The notes under the pieces are model-generated. The model was not told the origin of the DNA and searched no databases. It saw nothing but the letters and a program-made list of their open reading frames with translations. The position numbers and the translations under genes are program-made. DNA of 64,000 bases from an uncultured Collinsella sp. (GTDB taxonomy: Bacteria > Actinomycetota > Coriobacteriia > Coriobacteriales > Coriobacteriaceae): positions 40,112-104,111 of the forward strand of contig UQIC01000003.1 of NCBI GenBank assembly GCA_900540985.1, given 5' to 3'. Positions 1 to 6,778 of the stretch are shown here, piece by piece; the stretch's first letter is position 1; every line of letters starts with the position of its first letter.

Positions 1-1
1 A

Positions 2-103
2 AGAACGGGTTCCGAGCTTCATAAGCAAGCAGCGCTGGCAGCGGCAAAGAAGGGTGAGTCACTCAATAAGTTTGTGACTGAAGCAATTGCTGCGGCGTTA
101 TAG
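2..103 (+). CDS. C-terminal end of a HicB-like antitoxin (cut by window edge)
   Basis: An open frame runs from the window edge to TAG at 101-103 and encodes RTGSELHKQAALAAAKKG followed by ESLNKFVTEAIAAAL. The pattern ELH-x5-A-x-A-x2-G-x-SLN-x-FV-x2-A is the ribbon-helix-helix tail typical of HicB-family antitoxins. These neutralise the HicA mRNA interferase and repress their own operon. Only 33 codons are visible, so the N-terminal half and any hicA partner would lie to the left of the window. A CopG/Arc-type repressor without a toxin is the alternative. Confidence 0.6.
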   Translation, partial: RTGSELHKQAALAAAKKGESLNKFVTEAIAAAL

Positions 104-120
104 CATTAACGCCTAGGCTC

Positions 121-159
121 AAACCACCACAAAGGGGACAGGCACCTTTGTGGTGGTTT
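121..159. repeat. GGGGACAG-core hairpin, TGGTGG-arm type
   Basis: Perfect 15-bp arms (121-135 and 145-159, beginning AAACCACCACAAAGG) enclose the 9-base loop GGACAGGCA. The same hairpin recurs at 11255-11289 and twice, face to face, at 19440-19555. It is followed by no clear T-run, so it is more likely a REP-like repeat than a terminator. Confidence 0.85.
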
Positions 160-187
160 GGGGTGAATCCATCGCGTTTGCCCAGAT

Positions 188-227
188 AAAACCTGCCAAA
201 ATAAACCTGTCCCTTTTTGGCAGGTTT
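188..227. repeat. GGGACAGG-core hairpin, CCTGCCAAA-arm type
   Basis: Twelve-bp arms (189-200 and 216-227) enclose a loop holding ACCTGTCCC, the reverse complement of the GGGACAGG core. The bases just to the left, TTTGCCCAGATAAAA, are also shared, inverted, with the copies at 10062 and 11941. The element sits immediately before the ribosome binding site of the next gene. Confidence 0.85.
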
Positions 228-243
228 GCTAGAGGAGGCTGGG

Positions 244-840
244 ATGGATAAGGCTGAGTTGCGGCGGGCGGTGATTGCCCGGCGCGATGCTCTTGATTTG
301 GATGTGCGGGCAGCGAAGTCTGCTGTTGTATGCGCGCGGCTTGTTGAGCTGATGGAGTCCAGCGGCACTGCGGGCCAACGCACCGTTGCCGTCTATGCCG
401 CGATGGGTTCCGAAGTCGACCCCGCCGCATTTGCCGCCGCGGCCGCCAAATGCGGCTGGCGTGTAGCCTATCCGTGCATGCTCTCGGCAACAGACGCCAT
501 GGCTTGTGGCCAGCGCATGTGCATGCGAACGGTCGCCGCCGGCGATGTATCCGCGGCTCCGTTTATCGCCCACCCTACGCGGGCCTTCGCAGCCACGGAC
601 GTCGACAGCGTCCGCTTCCCCATCGTGCCCGCCGCCGAGCTCGACATGGTTGTCGTGCCGCTCGTGGCTTTCGACCACACCGGCGCGCGCCTGGGCTACG
701 GCGGAGGCTGCTACGACCGCTACCTGCCCATGCTCTCGCCCGCATGCCAAATCGTCGGCATCGCCTTTGACGAACAGCGTGTCGACCACGTTCCCACCGA
801 CGCCCACGACCTGCCACTGCCCAACATCGTCAGCGCCTAG
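244..840 (+). CDS. 5-formyltetrahydrofolate cyclo-ligase
   Basis: The enzyme converts 5-formyl-THF to 5,10-methenyl-THF using ATP in the cytosol, returning a storage folate to one-carbon metabolism. The 198-residue product has the usual length. The N-terminus MDKAELRRAVIARRDAL matches the family helix that opens with a Lys/Arg-rich segment. The family signature GYGGGCYDRYL, which binds the ATP phosphates, lies at about residues 151-161. The start at 244 is chosen because AGAGGAGG at 231-238 precedes this ATG by 5 bases; the in-frame ATG at 217 would fall inside the hairpin repeat and has no ribosome binding site. The gene appears monocistronic, with a repeat on either side. The assignment by motif and length is firm. 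Confidence 0.93.
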   Translation: MDKAELRRAVIARRDALDLDVRAAKSAVVCARLVELMESSGTAGQRTVAVYAAMGSEVDPAAFAAAAAKCGWRVAYPCMLSATDAMACGQRMCMRTVAAGDVSAAPFIAHPTRAFAATDVDSVRFPIVPAAELDMVVVPLVAFDHTGARLGYGGGCYDRYLPMLSPACQIVGIAFDEQRVDHVPTDAHDLPLPNIVSA

Positions 841-864
841 CCGCCGCTGTATCGCACCCGCAAG

Positions 865-980
865 ATGAGCGTGGAAAATCTCCCACTTTGAGCCCCCTTA
901 CGAGCCAAAAACGGGAGATTATCCACACTCATTCAACAAGCGTCCGAAAATCCACGCTCGTCCGTCCGATTTTCCACGCT
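865..980. repeat. GAGCGTGGA repeat element, copy 1
   Basis: An imperfect hairpin with arms 866-884 and 913-931 (TGAGCGTGG..ATCTCCC against its complement) is followed by two more TCCACGCT motifs at 950-980. Close copies are at 2266-2384 and, inverted, at 8853-8950. Nothing in it reads as a gene. Confidence 0.8.
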
Positions 981-1007
981 TGTGCAGCCAAACGCCCTGC
1001 AACTGCC

Positions 1008-1970
1008 TCAGCACGCACGCGGCACGCCGGCGACCTTGAGCTTGCGATCGAGCTTTGTCGGATCCCTTAGATCATCCCAGCACAAGCGCACAATCTTGCA
1101 GTTATCAAGCAGCGAAAGTCTCGACTCGCGCTGGCGCTCATCGAACTGCGCCTTCGCGAGCTTGCCCTCCTCCGCCGCCTTCTCGCTTTTAACGAATCCG
1201 TCGAACTCCCCGATAATCAGCCGGTCGCCCACGCGCCACAAGTAGTCGACGCGATACGGTCGTCCCGGCTCAACCGGGTCGAACAGCTCAACTTGCAGCT
1301 CCGGCGTCTGCCAACCGCGCTCGATCATCAGGGCACGCGCCTTGGACTCGCCGCCACTTTCCGACAGCCCATCGGCACATCGTGCAACCCTGCGCGCCGT
1401 CACAACGCCGCGACGATTCAGACCAAGCTTGTCGACAGTCTCAACGAGATGCTCCTCCGACAAAAGTTGCTCATGGAGCGCCGAGTCCGCGATGATCAGT
1501 CCCTCGACAAACGATGCATCGACCAAGCAATCCGTAATCGTTTGATCGATATCGGTTACGGCGATATCCATCTGGGTGGCCCGTGTTTGACGAGCATAGC
1601 GATGACGAATGACCGGAGAGCCCGGCGTCGTCGATTGGGCTGGCATCGCGGCGATATGGATGTGCGTCAAATTGGCATGCGAAACCGAAAGGCCATAAAT
1701 AACAGCCGCCGTATAGGAGCAAAATGTCCAGTCGGGGTGCTTTTGCGCAAGCGCTCGCACCCGATGCAGATAACGCTGCCGAAACTTGAGCTCGGACCAG
1801 TATTCCGGACGCGCATACAGCCCCGGCATGACCGCTTCGAGACTTCCCGCCTCCGCCCGCCGCTCAATCTGCTTTGCCTCCGCCGCCGTGCGCGCGTACA
1901 CGCAGCTCATCTGCTGTTCGCATGCTTTAATGTGACTTGCAAGCCTTTGATTCGCCGTCATGTTTCCCAT
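1008..1970 (-). CDS. AbiEi-like N-terminal domain fused to a DUF559/PD-(D/E)XK-like domain
   Basis: The 320-residue protein has an N-terminal half like the AbiEi-type antitoxin domain: a winged-helix region, then GLYARPEYW and a helical part with CSYTAAVIYGL. Its C-terminal half resembles the DUF559/very-short-patch nuclease fold. The motif RVDYLWRVGDRLIIGEFDG plus KS at about residues 241-262 supplies the spaced D, E-x-D and K expected of that active site. No AbiEii nucleotidyltransferase toxin is next to it, so it is probably not an antitoxin in the classical sense. The start at 1970 has GGGAGG 4 bases upstream; a second ATG at 1961 would have 13-base spacing. Function is unknown. Fusions of this kind are common in actinobacteria and are often labelled only as AbiEi-domain proteins. 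Confidence 0.65.
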   Translation of the reverse strand: MGNMTANQRLASHIKACEQQMSCVYARTAAEAKQIERRAEAGSLEAVMPGLYARPEYWSELKFRQRYLHRVRALAQKHPDWTFCSYTAAVIYGLSVSHANLTHIHIAAMPAQSTTPGSPVIRHRYARQTRATQMDIAVTDIDQTITDCLVDASFVEGLIIADSALHEQLLSEEHLVETVDKLGLNRRGVVTARRVARCADGLSESGGESKARALMIERGWQTPELQVELFDPVEPGRPYRVDYLWRVGDRLIIGEFDGFVKSEKAAEEGKLAKAQFDERQRESRLSLLDNCKIVRLCWDDLRDPTKLDRKLKVAGVPRAC

Positions 1971-2025
1971 GTCGCCTCCCAAATCTTGGAACGGCGCAAA
2001 CGTACCAGACGGTTTCATGCGAAGT

Positions 2026-2066
2026 CTGACCAAATACCGTCCAGGCGCTGACCAAATGCTTGACGG
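2026..2066 (-). promoter_or_regulatory. Upstream motif with repeated TTTGGTCAG
   Basis: On the minus strand, CCGTCAAGC is followed by ATTTGGTCAG and, after CGCCTGGACGG, by another TATTTGGTCAG. It lies about 55 bases upstream of the gene starting at 1970. A very similar arrangement (CCGTCAAGCTTTTGGTTAG then ATTTTGGTCAG) lies at 32060-32089, upstream of the gene starting at 31862. This suggests a shared operator or promoter element. The role is inferred. Confidence 0.4.
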
Positions 2067-2265
2067 TTTTGGACGTTTTAGGCTGATGGCTTATATCTGC
2101 AGGTAGGGCGGTTGTCGAGAGGTCCCTGTCTCCACATTTTGAGGCCTTGGTCCATCGGATTATCAGAAAGAAAAACCCGTCGAGATTCAAGACTACGCCA
2201 AATGCGACTTTGTCTCTGCGCGCACCGTCGCTTAGCCGAGCCATCGGCATCTACATGCCTAAAAA

Positions 2266-2384
2266 ATGAGCGTGGATAATCTCCCGTTTTGAGCCTAGTT
2301 TCAAGCCAATAGTGGGAGATTATCCACGCTCGATTTGTAAATGTCCGAAAATCCACGCTCGTCCGTCCGGATATCCACGCTCGT
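2266..2384. repeat. GAGCGTGGA repeat element, copy 2
   Basis: It has the same architecture and orientation as 865-980: ATGAGCGTGGATAATCTCCC, a spacer, the complementary arm ending CCACGCTCG, then GTCCGAAAATCCACGCTCGT and a third ATCCACGCTCGT. The stretch from 1971 to 2265 holds only the upstream motif at 2026-2066 and nothing else recognisable. Confidence 0.8.
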
Positions 2385-2413
2385 CACGCCGCCGGCACAG
2401 CAGCAGCCGTAGC

Positions 2414-3340
2414 CTAGTGCTCCTCGCCGGCGCGGGCCAGGTCGTAGGGCGTGGTCTGGTAGACGTAGTAGTTGAGCCAGTTGGTGTAGAACAGCTGAGC
2501 CTGGCTGCGCCAGACGTTGCGCGGCTCGGCGGTGGGGTCGTCGCCCGGGAAGTAATGCGCCGGCACCTGAGGGTTGAGTCCGCGCTTAACGTCGCGCTCG
2601 TACTCCAGACGCAACGTGTCGGTATCGTACTCGGGATGGCCAAAGACAAAGAAGCGGCGGCTGTCGGTCGACTTGACGATGTACAGGCCCACCTCGTCGG
2701 ACACGGCCACAACCTCAAGCTGCGGCTCGGCCTCCACGTCCTCGCGGCGCACATCGGTGTTGCGCGAATGCACGGCATAGAAACGGTCGTCAAAGCCGCG
2801 GACCAGCGGGCTTTGCGGCTTCACCAGATAATGCTCGAACACGCCGCTCGCCTTTGCCGGCAGCTCGTACTTCTGGATGCCGTAATGATGGTAGAGCCCC
2901 GCCTGCGCGCCCCAACAAATGTGCAGCGTAGAGTGCACGTGCGTGGTTGACCAATCCATGATCTGGCAGAGCTCGGGCCAGTAGTCGACCGCCTCGAACG
3001 GCATCTGCTCCACCGGCGCGCCCGTGATGATCAGGCCGTCGTAGTGGATATCGCGGATGTCGTCGAACGTGCGATAGAACGTCTCCAGGTGGCCGGCGCT
3101 CACGTGCGTAGCCTCGTGCGTCTTGGTGCGCAGCAGGTCCACTTCCACCTGCAACGGCGTGTTGGAGAGCTTGCGCATGATCTGCGTCTCGGTGGCGATC
3201 TTGGTGGGCATGAGGTTGAGGATGAGCACGCGCAGTGGACGGATGTCCTGGTGCAGCGCGCGGTACTCGGTCATGACAAAGATGTTCTCGCTCTCGAGCT
3301 GCGCAGCGGCAGGGAGGGCGTCGGGGATGCGAATGGGCAT
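2414..3340 (-). CDS. metA: Homoserine O-acetyltransferase (MetA family)
   Basis: The enzyme acylates L-homoserine, the first committed step of methionine synthesis, in the cytosol. The 308 residues match the MetA family length. The nucleophile lies in HICWGAQAGL (Cys at about 143), and the catalytic His-Glu pair in FGHPEYD (about 235-241). Substrate choice in this family depends on the residue after TGAPV or TGAPL. Enteric succinyltransferases have Gly there, while acetyl-CoA users have Glu. Here the sequence is ITGAPVEQMPFE, so acetyl-CoA is predicted despite the common annotation as succinyltransferase. AAGGAG lies 5 bases before the ATG. No SAM riboswitch was recognised in the 170 bases upstream. 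The gene stands alone, between a repeat element and a divergently transcribed dehydrogenase. Confidence 0.95.
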   Translation of the reverse strand: MPIRIPDALPAAAQLESENIFVMTEYRALHQDIRPLRVLILNLMPTKIATETQIMRKLSNTPLQVEVDLLRTKTHEATHVSAGHLETFYRTFDDIRDIHYDGLIITGAPVEQMPFEAVDYWPELCQIMDWSTTHVHSTLHICWGAQAGLYHHYGIQKYELPAKASGVFEHYLVKPQSPLVRGFDDRFYAVHSRNTDVRREDVEAEPQLEVVAVSDEVGLYIVKSTDSRRFFVFGHPEYDTDTLRLEYERDVKRGLNPQVPAHYFPGDDPTAEPRNVWRSQAQLFYTNWLNYYVYQTTPYDLARAGEEH

Positions 3341-3551
3341 GGATGCTCCTTACGAGTCAGTTGCAGCTATGGTACAACGAGCGGCCCCATCCGCGCGAGT
3401 GCATCGCCTAGCGATGCCGTCAGCGGCCCAAATCACTCCAAAAGTAGAGATTAAGGCATGTCCCAAAAATCTACTTCGCTTTAGCCTAGCAAAGTGACAG
3501 CAGGACGCTACAATGGTTCGACGCGAAAAACTCGGCCGAAAGGATACATAT

Positions 3552-4529
3552 ATGTACCAGACGCGTAAGATTGGTGTGGTCGGCCAGGGCCACGTAGGAG
3601 CACATGTCGCCAACAGCCTGCTCATGCAGGGCATTGCCGACGAGCTGTACCTGTGCGATATCAACGAGGCCAAGGTGACGTCCGAGGTCCAGGACCTGCG
3701 CGACTCCCTTTCGTTTGTCCCGTACAACACCAAGATCGTCAACTGCTACGACCACTACGAAGAGCTGGCCTGCTGCGACGTCATCGTCAACGCTGCCGGT
3801 AAGGTCGCGCTGGCCGCCGGCAACCGCGACGGCGAGCTGTTCTTTACCACCGACGCCGCCCGCACCTTTGCCAAGCGCATCGTCGACGCCGGCTTCGACG
3901 GCATCTTCGTAAGCATCTCCAACCCCTGCGACGTCGTGTGCACCGAGCTGTGGCACCTGACCGGCTACGATCCCAAGAAGATCATCGGCTCGGGCTGCGG
4001 CCTGGACTCCGCCCGCCTGCGCACCGAGATCTCCAAGAAGGTCGGCGTGAGCCCCAAGTCCATCGACGCCTACATGATCGGCGAGCACGGCTTTAGCCAG
4101 CTGGCTGCCTTTAAGGCCGCGACCATCGCCGGCAAGAGCCTCAACGAGCTCCAGGCCGAAAACCCCGACAAGTACGCCTTTGACCACATGGAGGTCGAGG
4201 AGCTCGCACGCAAGGGCGGCTACGTAACCTACCAGGGCAAGCAGTGCACCGAGTACGCCGTCGCCAACTCCGCCGCACGCGTCTGCGCTGCCGTTCTGCA
4301 CAACGAGCACGCCGTACTTTCCGCCTCCACGCTCATGACCGACCAGTATGGCGAGGAGGGCATCTTCACATCCCTGCCGTGCGTGATCGGCGCCGAGGGC
4401 GTCGAGGAGGTCTACACGCTCGACCTGTCCGAGCACGAGCTCGAGGGCTTCCACAAGAGCTGCCAGCACATTCGCGACAACATCGCCCAGCTCGACTGGT
4501 GGGACGCCGAGGGCTACGACGCAAAGTAG
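3552..4529 (+). CDS. L-lactate / 2-hydroxyacid dehydrogenase family protein (HicDH-like)
   Basis: This is an NAD-dependent 2-hydroxyacid dehydrogenase of the LDH/MDH fold, 325 residues. The nucleotide-binding motif GVVGQGHVG is at residues 7-15, SNPCDV at about 124-129, the substrate arginine in DSARLRTEIS at about 150-159 and the catalytic histidine in IGEHGFS at about 177-183. The mobile specificity loop reads NAAGKVALAAGNRDGELF instead of the usual AGAPQKPGE (LDH) or AGIPRKPGM (MDH). This is closer to L-2-hydroxyisocaproate dehydrogenases, so bulky 2-oxoacids from amino acids may be the substrate. The start at 3552 has AAAGGA 7 bases upstream; the in-frame ATG at 3513 has no such site. A strong terminator follows directly. 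Family certain; substrate uncertain. Confidence 0.85.
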   Translation: MYQTRKIGVVGQGHVGAHVANSLLMQGIADELYLCDINEAKVTSEVQDLRDSLSFVPYNTKIVNCYDHYEELACCDVIVNAAGKVALAAGNRDGELFFTTDAARTFAKRIVDAGFDGIFVSISNPCDVVCTELWHLTGYDPKKIIGSGCGLDSARLRTEISKKVGVSPKSIDAYMIGEHGFSQLAAFKAATIAGKSLNELQAENPDKYAFDHMEVEELARKGGYVTYQGKQCTEYAVANSAARVCAAVLHNEHAVLSASTLMTDQYGEEGIFTSLPCVIGAEGVEEVYTLDLSEHELEGFHKSCQHIRDNIAQLDWWDAEGYDAK

Positions 4530-4571
4530 GCCGTTGGCTGCCGCAACCTTGCAAATCTAAGCGCGATACCA

Positions 4572-4612
4572 AGCGGGCCGCGCCGGAAATCCCCGGTGCG
4601 GCCCGCTTTTTT
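4572..4612 (+). terminator. Rho-independent terminator of the dehydrogenase gene
   Basis: A 15-bp stem (AGCGGGCCGCGCCGG with CCGGTGCGGCCCGCT, one G-T pair) around a 5-base loop is followed by TTTTTT, 42 bases after the stop codon at 4529. Confidence 0.92.
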
Positions 4613-4638
4613 GACTCACGCAGTGCCCTTGCGAATCG

Positions 4639-4816
4639 AAGGTGAATACTTTTCCGCGAAGTGAACGAGCAAAAACGAGCCCCCGAAGCATCGACACTTT
4701 TCAGACGCCGTTTCCTGCGGTTTCGCCGAGTTTTTCCTGCGGTTTTGGCATCAAAAAGTGTGGATGTTTCGGGGGTCCAAAATAGGTCGTTCACTTCGCG
4801 GAAAAGTATTCACCTT
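4639..4816. repeat. Large palindrome with perfect 30-bp outer arms
   Basis: The outer arms 4639-4668 and 4787-4816 (AAGGTGAATACTTTTCCGCG...) are perfectly complementary. Pairing continues with few mismatches through CCCCCGAAGCATCGACACTTTT on the left and its partner on the right. The apical part holds a direct repeat of TTTCCTGCGGTTT and TTTTCCTGCGGTTTT (about 4710-4746). No open reading frame in it looks real. It lies between two convergent genes but is far longer than a terminator. Confidence 0.88.
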
Positions 4817-4856
4817 CGTTTTCGCGCAGACACGAATCCGGCCGCCACAACGCAAA

Positions 4857-4890
4857 ACGGGGCCCGCGCGCAGCGCAGACCCCGTCAAAA
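4857..4890 (-). terminator. Terminator of the SIS gene ending at 4908
   Basis: On the minus strand GACGGGG and a GC-rich imperfect stem close with CCCCGTTTTG, 20 bases downstream of the stop. The A-run at 4887-4892 could also serve the opposite direction. Confidence 0.6.
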
Positions 4891-4907
4891 AAGATAATTC
4901 CCGGTAC

Positions 4908-5876
4908 CTAGTACTGCTCGATGCCCATGTAGCGACGAACCTCGGGGCTGTGGTCGAAGACCTTGCCGCGGGCGGCACGCAGCTCGCAGCTCATGTTGTA
5001 GAAGAAGATCGGCTCCAGGTACGAACGCACGCTGGCGGGCACGTCGCCCACGCCGTACTCGAGCGCGTCGAGCACCATGATCGTGTCGGTGTGCGTGTTG
5101 AGGAATGCAAGTGCGCGCTCCTCCATGGGGCGGCACTCGCCCGCGCCAAGCTGCACAAAGTAGAACACGCCGGGCTCGGTGGCTTCGAACGGGCCGTGGA
5201 AGTACTCGCCGGAGTGGATGTAGCAGCAGTGCTGCCACTGCATCTCCATGAGCGAGCAGATGGCCATGGCGTAGGTCTGGCTAAAGTTGGGTCCGGAGCC
5301 CAGGATATAGAAGAACTTGTGCTGCTGGCAGAGCTCGGCAAAGCGATCGCCCAGCTCGGTGTTGACCTTCTCGCGGGCGGCGGGCAGCAGCGCATCCATC
5401 TGCTTGAGGCCCTCGTACATGTCGGCGAGTGCCTCGTAGCCTTCCTGCTGGTCGAGTAGCTCGGCGGCGATCAGAGCGCCGATGCCCTGCGGCACCTCGG
5501 CCTGCGGCACGCCCTCGCCCCACGGATAGACCCAGGTGGTCCACTTGCCGTTGTCGATCTTGGAGCCCTCGCAGTCGGTGAGGGCGACGACCTCGGCACC
5601 GGCGGCCAGCGCCATCTCGCAGCCGTCGACGACCTCCTGCGTGTTGCCGCTGTGGCTGCAGGCAATAACGAGCGACTTCGGCCCTAGGCTCTTGGGGGCC
5701 ATCAGGCAAAACTCGCGTGCCGTGTAGACCGTCGAGGTAAACGTGGTGGCCTCGCGCTTGAGCAGCTCGTTGGCCGGCATCAGGTCGATCATCGAACCGC
5801 CACAAGCGATCCAAAAGACATTCTCGATCTTGCCCTTGCGCTCGATGATTTCCTGAACCAGATCACGTGCGTTCAT
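4908..5876 (-). CDS. SIS-domain sugar-phosphate deglycase/isomerase (FrlB-like), copy 1
   Basis: This cytosolic SIS (sugar isomerase) protein of 322 residues has two SIS repeats. The first sugar-phosphate site is seen in ACGGSMID (about 24-31) and ACSHSGNTQEV (about 72-82), the second in ILGSGPNFSQ (about 190-199). The segment SGEYFHGPFEA (about 221-231) is the catalytic loop of the FrlB/FraB/GfrF deglycases. These split phosphorylated Amadori products such as fructoselysine-6-phosphate into glucose-6-phosphate and an amino acid. The protein ends EVRRYMGIEQY, a tail shared in form with the two other SIS proteins of this window. AAGGAGGAA lies 9 bases before the start. The gntR gene just upstream, and a repeated operator-like site between them, suggest local repression. 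The exact substrate cannot be told from sequence. Confidence 0.78.
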   Translation of the reverse strand: MNARDLVQEIIERKGKIENVFWIACGGSMIDLMPANELLKREATTFTSTVYTAREFCLMAPKSLGPKSLVIACSHSGNTQEVVDGCEMALAAGAEVVALTDCEGSKIDNGKWTTWVYPWGEGVPQAEVPQGIGALIAAELLDQQEGYEALADMYEGLKQMDALLPAAREKVNTELGDRFAELCQQHKFFYILGSGPNFSQTYAMAICSLMEMQWQHCCYIHSGEYFHGPFEATEPGVFYFVQLGAGECRPMEERALAFLNTHTDTIMVLDALEYGVGDVPASVRSYLEPIFFYNMSCELRAARGKVFDHSPEVRRYMGIEQY

Positions 5877-5932
5877 CCTGATGTTCCTCCTTGTGGGGCG
5901 GCTTTGAGCAACGGCAGCTCGTACCTGCTGTC

Positions 5933-6011
5933 GTTCTATGTTGTCCTATTTATAACACGTGCAACAACGCCCGTGAAGTCATCTCGGCAAATTTGTTCTA
6001 TGTTGTTCTAT
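5933..6011. promoter_or_regulatory. Candidate operator pair for the GntR regulator at 6021-6776
   Basis: GTTCTATGTTGTCCTAT at 5933-5949 and GTTCTATGTTGTTCTAT at 5995-6011 differ by one base. Each contains two tandem GTTCTAT/GTCCTAT units. They occupy the whole space between the gntR stop and the SIS gene, as expected for a GntR/UTRA operator controlling that gene. Function is inferred. Confidence 0.6.
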
Positions 6012-6020
6012 CTGTGGACG

Positions 6021-6776
6021 TTAGATGTCGAAGACGTAGCGCGAGCCCACGATCTTTTGGCGTCCGAGCAGCAAGGGCCGCTCGTCCTCATCGGTAAAGT
6101 AAGCCTCCATATAGAAGAGCGGCTCGCCGACCGGCACCTCCAGCAGCGGGGCCGCTTGAGCATCGGCAAGCGCAATCTCCACGGTGCAGGGGTCGGACTT
6201 GAGCGGCACGCGGCCCGAATGCTCAGCAACGAGCGCAAAGATCGAGTTATCGGTGAGGTCCTCGTCGGCCAGCGTCTGCAGGTAGGGATGGTCGGCCAGC
6301 ACAAAGGCGTTGTTCTCGAGCATAACGGGCACGCCATCTGCCGTGCGCACGCGCTCGACCACGATGAGCTCGCAGCCGGGCTCCACGCCAAAGAACGCCG
6401 CATCCTCGCGCGTCGCCGCGACCACCGTGCGCGTCACCAGACGCGCACCCGGCACCATGTCGTTGGCAGCACAACCCTCAGTAAAACTCTGGACGTCACC
6501 CTTCTGGCGAATCTTGCGCTTGAGCTTGGGAGCGCACACAAAGGTACCCCTCCCCTGCTGGCGGTTGAGATACCCCGCGCGCGACAGCTCCTCGATGGCA
6601 CGGCGCACGGTGATGCGCCCCACGCCGTAGGACTTCGCGAGCTCCATCTCGGCAGGGATGCGCGAGCCGGCTGGGTACACGCCGCGCGCGATCTCGCCCT
6701 TTAGGTCGTCCATGACCTGCTGGTACAGCGGCACGGCGGACACGTCAGTACGGTCGGTCTTGCTATCGAAAGCCAT
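6021..6776 (-). CDS. GntR-family repressor with UTRA domain (HutC subfamily), copy 1
   Basis: The protein has 251 residues. An N-terminal winged helix-turn-helix (VPLYQQVMDDLKGEIARG, then RIPAEMELAKSYGVGRITVRRAIEEL and the wing QGRGTFV, about residues 14-80) is followed by a C-terminal UTRA ligand domain (about 95-250) with the typical ERVRTADG and end motif VGSRYVFDI. UTRA regulators bind sugar phosphates and release DNA. The start codon lies 2 bases after the recQ stop, so the two are probably co-transcribed. The SIS gene follows 144 bases downstream, with two operator-like repeats between. It most likely senses the substrate or product of that SIS enzyme. Confidence 0.88.
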   Translation of the reverse strand: MAFDSKTDRTDVSAVPLYQQVMDDLKGEIARGVYPAGSRIPAEMELAKSYGVGRITVRRAIEELSRAGYLNRQQGRGTFVCAPKLKRKIRQKGDVQSFTEGCAANDMVPGARLVTRTVVAATREDAAFFGVEPGCELIVVERVRTADGVPVMLENNAFVLADHPYLQTLADEDLTDNSIFALVAEHSGRVPLKSDPCTVEIALADAQAAPLLEVPVGEPLFYMEAYFTDEDERPLLLGRQKIVGSRYVFDI

Positions 6777-6778
6777 CG

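Noticed and set aside
3341..3551. SAM or other riboswitch upstream of metA
   Set aside because: No conserved SAM-riboswitch cores could be found in the 170 bases; AT-rich promoter-like sequence only.
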